Shown here: positions 38,747 to 48,175 of the stretch, in pieces
Position numbering within the stretch: position 1 is the stretch's first letter
How the letters are laid out: every line of letters starts with the position of its first letter
NCBI GenBank assembly: GCA_947498985.1
Contig: CANMMF010000002.1
Span: 310,001 to 374,000, forward strand
Reading direction: 5' to 3'
DNA length: 64,000 nucleotides
Source of the DNA: an uncultured Paracoccaceae bacterium
Lineage (GTDB): Bacteria > Pseudomonadota > Alphaproteobacteria > Rhodobacterales > Rhodobacteraceae
Position numbers and translations under genes: made by a program
The notes under the pieces: model-generated
Seen by the model: only the letters and a program-made list of their open reading frames with translations
Databases searched by the model: none
Told to the model about the DNA's origin: nothing

Positions 38747-40794
38747 TGAATGACCTCCTCGAAGCTGGGCGCGACGGTGACGCCGTCGGTGACAAATTCC
38801 TGTCCGACGGTGATCACGTCCACCTGGTCCGGCAGCCCGGCCAGCCAGACGCCTTCGCGCGTGTCCCTGACCAGCGTCACCGGGAGGAATTTCGCGGTGT
38901 CATCGGTGGTCACCGTGCGCACGCCCAAAGCACCCTCGTCATTCAGGGTCAGCGCCGAGGAGGGCAGGAAGTGCGCGGGCGCGCCGTCGGCCTCGATGGC
39001 GATCTCGGCGGTCTGGCCGTCGCGGATCGACAGATCGTCATTGGCGACGGTCAGCTCGATGCGGAAGGTGCGGGTGACCGGGTCGGCGCTGCGCGACACA
39101 AACGTCACTTCGCCCACCACCTCGCGGGCATCGGTCAGCCGCGCCCCGGCCCGCGCGCCGAGATTGACCCGGCTCACTTCGGTTTCCGGCACAAAGGCCA
39201 CGATCTTGATCGGGTCGAGCTGGATCACCGTGGCGCAGGCGCTGCCCGGTTGCATCAGCGCGCCGAGCTCCGCGGTGTCGGTCTCCAGCAGACCGCCGAA
39301 TGGCGCGTGGACCTGCAGCCGCTCGATTTCCTTGTCGGCGGCCGCAAGCCCGGCCTGCGCCGCCTGGATTCCGGCAAGCGCGTTTTCCTCGCCCGAGCGC
39401 GCCGATTCCACGCCCGCCAGAGCGCCTTCAAGCTGCGCATTGGCCGAGATCACCGCGGCGCGGGCGCCCTCGATCCGGCTCAGCGCCGATTCGACGGCGG
39501 CGCTCGATCCTTCGATCTGGCTTCGGGCGGTCTCGATCCCGGCGCGGGCATTCTCCAACTGGCTTTGCGCGGCCTGCACGCCTGCCTTGGCGGCCTCGAC
39601 ATCGCTTTGCGCCGATTGCACACCCGCTTCCGCGTTGCGGATCTGCGACGCGGCGGACGCGATCCCGGCCTTGGCAGCGGCGACCTGGCTCTTGGCGGAT
39701 TCGACGGCGGCGCGGGCGCCTTCGACGGTGCCCTTGGCGGCCTCGATCCCCGCACTGGCGCCTTCGACGCCGGATTTCGCGGTTTGCAACTGCGCCTTGG
39801 ACGCCTCGAATACCGCTTCCGCCGCGGCCAGACGGGTTTGCGAGCTGAAGCCATCCTGCGACAGGCTTTGCGCGGCGTTGAGGTTGATCTCTGCCTCGCG
39901 TACCCGGGCTTCGGCCTCGGCAATCCGTGCGGTGGCTTCCGGCGCGCGGGCTTCGGCCTCTCGCAGCGCGGCCTCGGCGGCGGGCACACGGGCCTCGGCC
40001 TCTTTCAGGGCGGCTTCGGCGGCGGGCACGCGGGCTTCGGCTTCGGCCAGGCGCGCCTGCGCTTCGGGCACCCGGGCGCGGGCCTCTTCGAGCCGCGCCT
40101 CCACGGCGGGCACGCGGGCGCGCGCCTCGACCAGCCGCGCTTCGGCCTCGGGGACACGGGCCTGCGCCTCGATCAGGCGGGCCTGCGCCGCGGGCAATCC
40201 GGCGCGCGCCTCGGCGAGGCCCGCCTCTGCCGCCGGCACACCGGCCTCAGCTTCGGCAATGCGGGCGCGCGCCGCCGGGATCTGCGCTTCGGCTTCGGCC
40301 AGACGGGCGCGCGACTCTGGCAGGCGCGAGCGGGCTTCGGCCAGCCGCGCCTCCGCCTCCTGACGCGACACGCCTCTTGTGCCGGGGTCGATCTCGCACA
40401 GCAACTGTCCGGCCTCGACAAAGGCGCCGCGCCGCAGCGGCTCCGACACGATCTTGCCATCGGTTTCGGCACGCACCTCGACCTCGCGCAGCGCTTCGGT
40501 CTCGCCGCGCAGGATCACCGCGCTGTCGACCTCTTCGGCCACCGAATGCTGCGCCATCACCCGCACCACACCGTCGGGCAATCCGCCCTCATCCGCGTCT
40601 TCAGCCGCACGCTCTGCCGCCTCTGCCGCGGCCGCGTCCACGATCGGCGGCGCGTCCGTTGCGGTGCCGTCCTCCGCCAGGATCGCCGCAGGTGTCGCCT
40701 CCTGCGCAAACCCGAGCAGCCGGTCGCGCTCGAACACAAGCGCATAGAGCGTCACCGCCACCAGAACCGCTGTCAAAATCGGAAGTACCCGCAT
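38743..40794 (-). CDS. RND periplasmic adaptor (MFP/HlyD family) with very long alpha-hairpin
   Basis: 683 residues; ordinary RND adaptors are 370-420. The N-terminal helix (about 5-20) anchors it. A lipoyl half-domain follows (about 90-140), then a first helix of 23 heptads (about 146-309), a tip LSQDGFSSQTRL (310-322) and a second helix of 23 heptads to about 494. The second lipoyl half (HAPFGGLLE) and beta-barrel follow. In the first helix, prolines sit at 159, 173, 187 and so on to 285, exactly every 14 residues, while the partner helix often has Gly or Ser. It is co-translated with the permease (ATGA overlap). The start was placed at ATG 40794. Confidence 0.92.
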   Translation of the reverse strand: MRVLPILTAVLVAVTLYALVFERDRLLGFAQEATPAAILAEDGTATDAPPIVDAAAAEAAERAAEDADEGGLPDGVVRVMAQHSVAEEVDSAVILRGETEALREVEVRAETDGKIVSEPLRRGAFVEAGQLLCEIDPGTRGVSRQEAEARLAEARSRLPESRARLAEAEAQIPAARARIAEAEAGVPAAEAGLAEARAGLPAAQARLIEAQARVPEAEARLVEARARVPAVEARLEEARARVPEAQARLAEAEARVPAAEAALKEAEARVPAAEAALREAEARAPEATARIAEAEARVREAEINLNAAQSLSQDGFSSQTRLAAAEAVFEASKAQLQTAKSGVEGASAGIEAAKGTVEGARAAVESAKSQVAAAKAGIASAASQIRNAEAGVQSAQSDVEAAKAGVQAAQSQLENARAGIETARSQIEGSSAAVESALSRIEGARAAVISANAQLEGALAGVESARSGEENALAGIQAAQAGLAAADKEIERLQVHAPFGGLLETDTAELGALMQPGSACATVIQLDPIKIVAFVPETEVSRVNLGARAGARLTDAREVVGEVTFVSRSADPVTRTFRIELTVANDDLSIRDGQTAEIAIEADGAPAHFLPSSALTLNDEGALGVRTVTTDDTAKFLPVTLVRDTREGVWLAGLPDQVDVITVGQEFVTDGVTVAPSFEEVIQ
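39940..40340 (-). repeat. Degenerate 42-bp tandem repeats encoding 14-residue units of the adaptor
   Basis: About ten repeats of roughly 42 bp encode alternating heptads of the type ARLAEAE-ARVPAAE. Several units are nearly identical at DNA level. The repeat length and phase (three codons x 14) mean that copies can be gained or lost without shifting the frame. Confidence 0.85.
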
Positions 40795-41080
40795 CGTCGT
40801 CCACCTGAATAATTCTGCGCCGCGGCACATCTGCGCGCGCTCATAGCATATTGTCTATGCAAGGCAAAAATACGCCTTGCCGATCTGAACCGTCTAGTTC
40901 AGTTTAGTGCGATTATGCCACGCTTTCAAGATGTCCTATGACATCTCGGTGCCGTTACGGCGGAAAACCCCTTCCCTGTGGTCAATTTGCAGGCGTGATC
41001 ACGCCTTGGCACTGCGAAACGGGCGCGTTATGAGGGGGCGGATTGCGCCCGAGGGGCGCTGACCGGTCAAGGAAACGGCA
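40795..41080. promoter_or_regulatory. Divergent regulatory region between the RND operon and yfgM-bamB
   Basis: 286 bp, AT-rich in the middle. It contains the inverted repeat CTGAAC-n6-GTTCAG (40885-40902), a shape common for TetR-type operators, and GCAAGGC-n8-GCCTTGC (40859-40880). A regulator gene is not next to it. No single promoter could be fixed, though TTGCAT/TATGCT-like pieces occur on the minus strand near 40850. The last 16 bp hold the yfgM ribosome binding site AAGGAA. Confidence 0.5.
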
Positions 41081-41737
41081 GTGAGCAACAACGACAGTTT
41101 CATCGACGAGGTGACCGAAGAGGTCCGCCGGGATCGCCTTTACGGCCTGATGCGCCGCTACGGCTGGATCGCGATCCTGCTGGTCGTGGTGCTGGTCGGC
41201 GGTGCCGCGTTCCGGGAATACCAGAAGGCCAGCGCCGAACGCGCGGCTCAGGCTTTTGGCGATGCCATCCTTGCCGCACTCGAAACCGGCGAATCCGAAG
41301 ACCGCATCGCGGCGCTGGGCGCGATCGAGGCCCCGAACGAGGGCGGCCGCGCGATCCTGCAGATGTTGCTTGCCTCCGAAGAGGCCAGCGCGGGCCAAGA
41401 CGCCGCGGCGGCAGACCGCCTGCAGCAGGTGGCCACAACCGAAGAGATTCCGCAGATCTATCGCCAGATCGCCAGCTACAAGGCGCTGAGCCGCGATGGC
41501 TCGGATCTTGGCCTCGACGAGCGGCGCGCCGGGTTCGAGGCGCTCGCCGTGCCCGGGCAGCCGCTGCGGCTGCTGGCGGAGGAACAGCTCGCGCTGATCG
41601 AGATCGAAACCGGCGGCGCTGACGCGGCGATAGCGCGGCTTCAGCGCATCGCTGAGGATTCCGAGGCAACAGCGGGCTTGCGCAACCGCGCCACACAGTT
41701 GATTGTTGCGCTGGGCGGAACGCCGGACGGCGGCTGA
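41081..41737 (+). CDS. YfgM-like tetratricopeptide protein (ancillary SecYEG/chaperone-network subunit)
   Basis: 218 residues from a GTG start (AAGGAA 6 nt before). A short cytoplasmic N-terminus (VRRDRLYGLMRRYG) leads into one membrane helix (about 28-44, WIAILLVVVLVGGAAF). A periplasmic TPR-like helical domain rich in Ala and Glu follows. In E. coli YfgM binds SecYEG and PpiD and hands proteins to periplasmic chaperones. It lies 43 bp before bamB, the same order as in many proteobacteria. Confidence 0.85.
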   Translation: MSNNDSFIDEVTEEVRRDRLYGLMRRYGWIAILLVVVLVGGAAFREYQKASAERAAQAFGDAILAALETGESEDRIAALGAIEAPNEGGRAILQMLLASEEASAGQDAAAADRLQQVATTEEIPQIYRQIASYKALSRDGSDLGLDERRAGFEALAVPGQPLRLLAEEQLALIEIETGGADAAIARLQRIAEDSEATAGLRNRATQLIVALGGTPDGG

Positions 41738-41780
41738 CGCGCCGCGCTGCGGCGCGCAAAACGGGCAGAAAGGTCAGATC

Positions 41781-43109
41781 ATGGCTCGCATGGCATCCAT
41801 CATCGGCTTCGGCGCGGCTCTGGCATTGCTTGGCTGCAGCGAGGCCGACCCGGTTCTGACCGGCGAGCGGCTGGGCGTGCGCGAAGTTCTCGAAACCCGC
41901 GCGGACCCTTCTGACATCGCGCCCGCCAACATGTCGCGGGCCATCGCACTGGGCGCGCAACGCGCCAATGCGGACTGGGCGCAAAGCGAGGTTTCGGCCT
42001 TCGCCCGCGTGAACCATGCGGCATTCTCCGGCGCGATTTCGCCGGTTTTGGCGGTCGATATCGGACGCGGGGACAAGCGCCGCAACCGTATCATCGCCGA
42101 TCCGATCGTGGCGCAGGGGCGCGTTTTCACGATGGATTCCGCCAATCTGGTCAGCGCCGTCTCGACCGCGGGCGAATTGCTCTGGACCTTCGATCTGACC
42201 CCGCTGCGCGACCGCGAGGATCAGGCGCAGGGTGGCGGGTTCGCCTATGATGCCGGGCGTCTTTACGTGGCCTCGGGCTTTGGCACCGTGACCGCGCTCG
42301 ACCCGGCAACCGGGGCAGAGATCTGGTCCCAGAGGCTGGGCTCCACCGCCACCGGCGCGCCGTCGGTGCGCGACGGTGTGGTCTATATCGTCTCCGGCGA
42401 CACCATCGCCTGGGCGCTCGAGGCCGATAATGGCCGCATCCGCTGGCAGATAGAAGGTGTGGGCGACGTCAACAACGTGGCCGGTGCGCCCGCGCCCGCC
42501 ATCGGCGAGCGCAACGTGTTTTTCTCCTTCGGGGGCAGCACCGTGCAGGCGGCGTTCCGCCAGGGCGGGCTGCGGCTCTGGAACGCCGATATCCTCGGGC
42601 GCCGCAACGGTGTGGCGCTCAGCGGCGTTGACGATCTGACCGGCGATCCGCTGATCGACGGCGAGACGCTTTACGCGGGCACCCATTCGGGTCGTCTTGT
42701 GGCGCTCTCGGTCTATGACGGAGAGCGGCGCTGGACCGCGCGCGAAGGCGCGCTGGGGCCGGTCTGGCCTGCCGGGGATTCGGTGTTTTTCGTGTCCGAT
42801 CTCAACCGTCTGATACGGCTCGATGCCGGGACCGGCGAGCAGATCTGGGCCGTCGACCTGCCGGGCTACAAGCCCAACCGCAACCCCAACCGCCGCCGCG
42901 ACCGCGCCTATGCCAATCACGGCCCGATCCTGGCCGGGGGCCGCCTGATCGTGGCCAGCTCCGACGGGTTCATCCGGGCGTTTTCTCCCGAAGACGGCAG
43001 TCTGGTGTCCCGCACCGAGATCCCCGGCGGCGCCACAACGCGGCCGGTTGTGGCGGGGGGTGTGCTCTATGTCGTCTCCGGCAACGGCGTGCTGCACGGC
43101 TATCGCTGA
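41781..43109 (+). CDS. bamB: Outer membrane assembly lipoprotein BamB (PQQ-like beta-propeller)
   Basis: 442 residues. A lipoprotein signal peptide ends in the lipobox ALLGC at about residue 19. The rest is an eight-bladed WD/PQQ-like propeller with repeated motifs of the type GxxYxxxxxGxxxALDPATG (for example VTALDPATGAEIWSQRL). It is a scaffold of the BAM complex that inserts beta-barrels into the outer membrane. AAAGG precedes the ATG. In many relatives der (engA) follows bamB; here the next gene is an oppositely oriented RND permease. Confidence 0.9.
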   Translation: MARMASIIGFGAALALLGCSEADPVLTGERLGVREVLETRADPSDIAPANMSRAIALGAQRANADWAQSEVSAFARVNHAAFSGAISPVLAVDIGRGDKRRNRIIADPIVAQGRVFTMDSANLVSAVSTAGELLWTFDLTPLRDREDQAQGGGFAYDAGRLYVASGFGTVTALDPATGAEIWSQRLGSTATGAPSVRDGVVYIVSGDTIAWALEADNGRIRWQIEGVGDVNNVAGAPAPAIGERNVFFSFGGSTVQAAFRQGGLRLWNADILGRRNGVALSGVDDLTGDPLIDGETLYAGTHSGRLVALSVYDGERRWTAREGALGPVWPAGDSVFFVSDLNRLIRLDAGTGEQIWAVDLPGYKPNRNPNRRRDRAYANHGPILAGGRLIVASSDGFIRAFSPEDGSLVSRTEIPGGATTRPVVAGGVLYVVSGNGVLHGYR

Positions 43110-43220
43110 GGGGTTTCACATTCGCGAAGATTGCGGGCTTGCCGGTCGTGCCACCGGCGGCAAACTGCGTGACCAGCGGCTCGCGACCGTCTGACCTCCG
43201 TCAGCTCCGAAACCCCGGCG

Positions 43221-46200
43221 TCACGCGTCAGAGCGTCGGGACCGCCCCAGGGCAAATGCCAGCCCCCCCAGTACATAAAGCACCAGTGACACGCAGGCGG
43301 CCCCGGCCAGAAACAGCGCCAGAGAGGCCATCAGCGGTGACAGTGCCGCAAGGCCCGGCACGCTCAGCGCCGCTGGCAGGGCGCCCGACCAGATCACCCA
43401 GCCCATCGTGACGCCCAGCCAGGCCAGGACAAGAAGCGCGCCTAAGCTCACAAGCGCCCGCACAGGCCTGTCACGGAACCGCAATCCCCGCCGCGCCGAC
43501 GCGGTAAGCCGGGCGACGTCATGCTGCACCGCGATGAGCGCGGGCACCACAAGCAACACCAACACCATGCCGAAACCCAGCCCGTAGACCAGCGTGATCA
43601 CCGTGGGTTTCAGGAACTGCGCATCGGCAGAGCGTTCGTAGAGCAACGGCATCAGGCCCAGCACCGTGGTCGCCGTGGTCAGAAAGACCGGCCGCAATCT
43701 GTCCGCCGCGCCGTCGATGATCGACGGCACAATCCCGCGTTCCCGCGCGTACTCGTCGATTTGCGTGACCAACACGATGGAATCGTTGATGATGATCCCG
43801 GTCATGCCCAAAAGCCCCACCACTGTGAACATGCTCAACGGCACGTCCCAGGCCGCGTGACCATAGATCGTACCGACCAGCCCGAACGGGATGATCGCCA
43901 TGACCACAACCGGCCGTGTCCAGCTGGCAAAGACCCAGGACAGCACCAGATAGATCCCGAGCAGCACCAGAATGAGACCGGTGCGCGCATCCGCAAGGAA
44001 CGTGCTCTCCTGCTCGCTCAGACCCGACAGCTGGTAGTCGACCTGCTGTTCGGAGGCGATCTGCGGCAGGATCTCCTGCTCCAGCGCCTGCATGATCTCG
44101 GTGGCGCGCGCCGGGTCGTCTTCGGAGATATCGCCGGTTACCGAAATTAGCCGGATGCCGTTTTCCCGCCGGACCGTGGAAAACCCGGTGCGCCGTTCGA
44201 CGCTGACGATGTCAGCGAGCTGCACATAGGCGCCTCCCGGCGTGCGCATCTGTGTGCGTTCGAGGAAATCCGCCGTGAGCTCGCCCGATGGCAGCTCCAC
44301 CCGGATCGCGGCAGAGCGCGGGCCGTCGGGATAGGTCGCGGCCTCGATTCCGCCGAGCCGGTCGCGCAGCACGCGGCCCAGACCGTCGATGTCAAAGCCC
44401 AGCGCCTGCCCTTGCGGCGTCAGCTCGAGGATCAGCTCTTCCTTGTCATAAGCCAGGTTGTCCTGCAGCGCCGAGACCTCGGGGAATTGTGCAAGCGCGG
44501 CCTGCAACGCGACGGAGGCGGCTTTCAGCGTCTCTGCGGAGGCGCCGAACAACTGCACATCCAGCGCGTCGCCACCGGGCCCCGACCGCCAGCCGCGGAA
44601 CGAGATCGTCTCGACCATCGGGTGGCGGGGCACGCGGTCCTGCAGCTCTCCGACAAAGGCGAACGAGGAATAGGGCCGCAGATCCGCCTCGATCAGCTCG
44701 ATGGAGATGCCGCCCAGCTGGTCGGCATCCTTGGTATCGGTGCCCGCCAGCCCGCGCCCGGCATTGCCGCCGATCTCGGCCATGACATAGGCCAGCGGGT
44801 TCAGCCCGTGCCGCGCCTCGTATTCGGCGCCAAGCGCTTCGGCGCTGTCCTGCAAAAGGCGCATCTGCGCCAGCGTATCGGCGCGTGTCGCCCCCGGCGC
44901 CATGGCGAAATTGCCGGTCACCGAAGGCCGCTCCGGCGCGTTGAAAAAGCGCCATTGCACGTCGCCCCGTATGAACAAGGCCGCCTGACTGGCCAGCGCC
45001 ACCACCACCCCGGCCAGCACAACGTAGCGGGCGGTGATCACACCGGCCATGAAGGGCCGGAAAAGCCGTTCGCGCACCCAGCGGAAGCCGCGATTCACCA
45101 CCCGCGACGGCATGTCGTACCAATGCTGCTTATGCGCGTGTTTCAGCGAATGCGCCATGTGGTTGGGCAGGATCAGGAAACACTCGATCAGCGAGGCGAT
45201 CAGCACCACGATCACGGTGAACGGAATGTCGCGAATGAGATCGCCGAACCGCCCACCAATCGCCACCAGACCGAAAAACGCGATCACCGTGGTCAGGGTT
45301 GCGGAAAAGACCGGCAGCGCCATGCGGTTCGCCGCGCCCTCGGCAGCCTCGTAAGGTCCGAGCCCCTTGCGGTAAAGGTGATCGGAATGCTCACCCACTA
45401 CAATCGCGTCATCGACCACAATCCCAAGCGTGATGATCAGCGCAAAGAGCGAGATCATGTTGAGCGTGAGGCCGAACGCAAACATCAGCGCAATCGCCGC
45501 CATCATCGCCGTCGGAATGCCCGCCGCGACCCAGAAGGCGGTGCGCGCGTTGAGAAAGAGAAAGAGCAGCGTCACCACAAGCGCGAGCCCGGTCAGACCG
45601 TTGTCGAGCAGGATATCGAGCCGCCCGCTGATCGCCTCCGCCCGGGTGCGGATCAGCTCGACCGACACGCCCTCGGGCAATGAGGCGGAGAAGCTCTCGG
45701 CCACCTCCTGCACGGTCTCCTGAATGCCGATGGCATCGCCGCGGTCGGAACGGTCCACCCGGATCGAGATCGCCGGGTTCTCACCCACGAAATAGCTGCG
45801 CGCGCGGTCGATGCCCTCGACCCGGATCTGCGCGACATCGGCAATCGTGAGCTTGGAGCCGTCGGGATTGGAGCGCAGCACGATGCCCGCGATATCGTCG
45901 GCGGCGCGCTTTTCGACGCCGGTGCGCACCCGCGCGCCCGCACTGCCGACGTCGCCCGCAGGGTCGGCATCGACCTCCGCGGCAATCGCCTCGGCAATCT
46001 CGCGCATGGTCACGTCATGGGCCACGAGATTCTGGCTGGGCACCTCGATGATGGTCTGCGGCGCTGCCAGACCGCGAATGGTGCTGCGCGTGACCCCTTC
46101 GGCAAAAAGCCGCACCACCAGCTCATCGGCAAAACGCGCAAGCTGGTCCACCCCGACCGGGCCGGTGATCACCAGATCGGTCACCCGGTCGCGCCAATAG

Positions 46201-46616
46201 GCGCGCCGGACCTCGGGATCCTCGGCCTCGTCGGGCAGGGTGGTGACGCTGTCGACGGCGCTTTGCACGTCGTTGGCCGCGCGCGCCATGTCCCAGCCGG
46301 GCTCAAACTCCAGCTCGATCGCCGCGCGCCCTTCGCGGGACGAGGCCGAGGACGCCTCCACCCCCTCAACCGCCAGCAGCGCCGGTTCGAGAATCTGCAC
46401 CACCGCGGCATCCACGTCTTCGGCGCCCGCCCCGTCCCAGCGCACCGAGACATCGACCTCGTCGATGATCACGTCGGGGAAAAACTGCGCGCGCATGTTG
46501 GGCGCGGCCAGCAGCCCCGCAGCCAGCAGGATCACCAGCAGCAGGTTGGCCAGCGTCGGGTGGCGGGCGAAATAGCCCAGGATGCTGCCTGCGGCGCGTG
46601 GCGTGGCGCGCGCCAT
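43221..46616 (-). CDS. RND efflux transporter permease subunit (second system)
   Basis: 1131 residues. TM4 has the complete pair VDDAIVVGEH, unlike the other RND pump in the window. Porter domains and the second 6-TM half (GIIINDSIVLV) are normal. After the usual last helix there is a further hydrophobic C-terminal stretch of about 100 residues (about 1035-1122) with two or three more possible membrane helices, which is unusual. It follows its adaptor gene by 1 nt. Convergent with bamB. The substrate is unknown. Confidence 0.92.
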   Translation of the reverse strand: MARATPRAAGSILGYFARHPTLANLLLVILLAAGLLAAPNMRAQFFPDVIIDEVDVSVRWDGAGAEDVDAAVVQILEPALLAVEGVEASSASSREGRAAIELEFEPGWDMARAANDVQSAVDSVTTLPDEAEDPEVRRAYWRDRVTDLVITGPVGVDQLARFADELVVRLFAEGVTRSTIRGLAAPQTIIEVPSQNLVAHDVTMREIAEAIAAEVDADPAGDVGSAGARVRTGVEKRAADDIAGIVLRSNPDGSKLTIADVAQIRVEGIDRARSYFVGENPAISIRVDRSDRGDAIGIQETVQEVAESFSASLPEGVSVELIRTRAEAISGRLDILLDNGLTGLALVVTLLFLFLNARTAFWVAAGIPTAMMAAIALMFAFGLTLNMISLFALIITLGIVVDDAIVVGEHSDHLYRKGLGPYEAAEGAANRMALPVFSATLTTVIAFFGLVAIGGRFGDLIRDIPFTVIVVLIASLIECFLILPNHMAHSLKHAHKQHWYDMPSRVVNRGFRWVRERLFRPFMAGVITARYVVLAGVVVALASQAALFIRGDVQWRFFNAPERPSVTGNFAMAPGATRADTLAQMRLLQDSAEALGAEYEARHGLNPLAYVMAEIGGNAGRGLAGTDTKDADQLGGISIELIEADLRPYSSFAFVGELQDRVPRHPMVETISFRGWRSGPGGDALDVQLFGASAETLKAASVALQAALAQFPEVSALQDNLAYDKEELILELTPQGQALGFDIDGLGRVLRDRLGGIEAATYPDGPRSAAIRVELPSGELTADFLERTQMRTPGGAYVQLADIVSVERRTGFSTVRRENGIRLISVTGDISEDDPARATEIMQALEQEILPQIASEQQVDYQLSGLSEQESTFLADARTGLILVLLGIYLVLSWVFASWTRPVVVMAIIPFGLVGTIYGHAAWDVPLSMFTVVGLLGMTGIIINDSIVLVTQIDEYARERGIVPSIIDGAADRLRPVFLTTATTVLGLMPLLYERSADAQFLKPTVITLVYGLGFGMVLVLLVVPALIAVQHDVARLTASARRGLRFRDRPVRALVSLGALLVLAWLGVTMGWVIWSGALPAALSVPGLAALSPLMASLALFLAGAACVSLVLYVLGGLAFALGRSRRSDA

Positions 46617-46617
46617 C

Positions 46618-48075
46618 TCAGCCGCCCATCCGCGCTTCGATCCGGGCGACCACCTGCGCGGGCACTCGGCTTTCGCCGAGCTGCGCCAGAATGCGGGTCT
46701 TGGCCTCGGCGGGCATGCGGTTGTTCGCCTCGATGAAGGCGACCAGCCGGGCGCGGCGCTCTGCGCTCAGCTCCAGCATCTCGGGCTGCTCCGGCGTCTC
46801 GGCACCATCGGCGCGCAGCGGTCTGACGCGAATGCCCGCGCCCAGAAGCGGCGTGCGTTCGGCCACCACGTCGCGGCCCGCCAGCGCCCGCGCGCGAACG
46901 AGCACGCTGTCGCCTTGCCGCCGCAGCAGCTCGACCCGCGCGGTCTCCAGCCGTTCGTCCTCTGCCAGAACCAGCACCTGCCCGCCGGCATCCACCGCCG
47001 TCGCGGGCAGCACGGCGACGCCGCGCAACGGCGATTCGCTGATCGTGACGGTGACAAAATCGCCCGGCTTGAAACCGCGCGGCGCATCGAGCGAGGCAAA
47101 GAGCAGACGTCCGGTCTGCCCTTCCCCCACCGCCGCGCCTTCGCGCGACAGCGCGCCCTTGGCCGCGATATTGGTGCCGAAGACATCGAGCGTTACGGTC
47201 ACCGGCGCCTCGCGCAGCCGTCCCGCGTCATCGATGAGCCTTGTATATTGCTGGGTCGAGACGCGAAACGCCACTTCAAGCGCATTGGGATCGACAAGCT
47301 GGGCCAGCCGTTCATTGGCCGAGACAAGCCGACCGGCGACCACGGTCACATCCGACAGGGTTCCGGCAAATCTGGCGCGGATCTCCGTTTCGGCCAGCCT
47401 GCGTTCGCTCTCGGCTCGGGCGATCTCGGCGCGGGCGACGCGGGTGGCCGCCTGATCAATGCGCGCCTCTGCCGTGGCCAGTGACTGGCGCCGGTTGAGC
47501 ACGGCTTGCCGGGCCGAGGACAGCGCCAGTTCCGCCGCCTCGACCGCGGCTGCGGTGCCGACATTGCGCGCCACCAGATCCTGCTGGCGCTGCAGCGCGC
47601 GTTCGCGCAGGGCCACCTGCTCTTCGGCGGCGGCCAATTCGTCCTGTGCCAGGCCGATGGCCCTTTGGGCTTCGCGCGCCTCCGCCTCGGCATCCAGCAG
47701 ATCGTTATCCGCGCGGTCCAGCGCCGATTGCGCATTGGCCGGGTCGATCCGCGCCAGCAACTGGCCGTCCTCCACCCGCCCGCCTTCGACAAATTCCGGC
47801 GCAAACGCCATCAGCGTGCCACCGGTGGCGGCGCGAAGTTCCAGCGTCCGGCGGCTTTGCACCTCGCCAAAGGCGCTGAGTTCTGGTGTGATCGTCTCGG
47901 GCGTCACCGTCACCACGTTGACCGCAAAGACCCGCTCTCGCGCCTGCGGCACGCGCGGCTCGTCGGCCATGCGCGCGGTCACGGCGTCGCGCACCAAAGC
48001 GCCCGCATAGACCATCAGGCCAAGCGTCAAAGCCATAAGAAAGAGCCCTGTCAGGCTCTTGCGAAGAAACCGCAT
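46618..48075 (-). CDS. RND periplasmic adaptor (MFP/HlyD family), second system
   Basis: 485 residues. An N-terminal helix (about 8-30) anchors it. The lipoyl halves (FVEGGRVEDGQLLARID and ETEIRARFAGTLS) surround a hairpin of about 110 residues with tip QQDLVARNVGTAAAVE, and the beta-barrel and proximal domains follow. Unusually, about 50 residues at the C-terminus (LSAERRARLVAFIEANNRMP onward) form a helical tail seen in few adaptors. It links the inner-membrane pump encoded 1 nt downstream to an outer-membrane channel encoded elsewhere. Confidence 0.9.
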   Translation of the reverse strand: MRFLRKSLTGLFLMALTLGLMVYAGALVRDAVTARMADEPRVPQARERVFAVNVVTVTPETITPELSAFGEVQSRRTLELRAATGGTLMAFAPEFVEGGRVEDGQLLARIDPANAQSALDRADNDLLDAEAEAREAQRAIGLAQDELAAAEEQVALRERALQRQQDLVARNVGTAAAVEAAELALSSARQAVLNRRQSLATAEARIDQAATRVARAEIARAESERRLAETEIRARFAGTLSDVTVVAGRLVSANERLAQLVDPNALEVAFRVSTQQYTRLIDDAGRLREAPVTVTLDVFGTNIAAKGALSREGAAVGEGQTGRLLFASLDAPRGFKPGDFVTVTISESPLRGVAVLPATAVDAGGQVLVLAEDERLETARVELLRRQGDSVLVRARALAGRDVVAERTPLLGAGIRVRPLRADGAETPEQPEMLELSAERRARLVAFIEANNRMPAEAKTRILAQLGESRVPAQVVARIEARMGG

Positions 48076-48175
48076 GTGTCAGGTCTCCGACAACGGGACG
48101 CGCCCGGACCACCTGACCTATATGTGCCCGGTGGTTGGAAATTACCATTCTATACGCTTTTTACGGCTCTGCAGA

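Noticed and set aside
39940-40340. CRISPR-like or minisatellite array
   Set aside because: The repeats are adjacent without unique spacers and encode regular protein heptads in frame, so they are coding repeats.
43110-43220. Long-range inverted repeat GGGGTTTC / GAAACCCC between bamB and the second RND gene
   Set aside because: The arms are only 8 bp and about 90 bp apart with a poor T-run; chance is likely.
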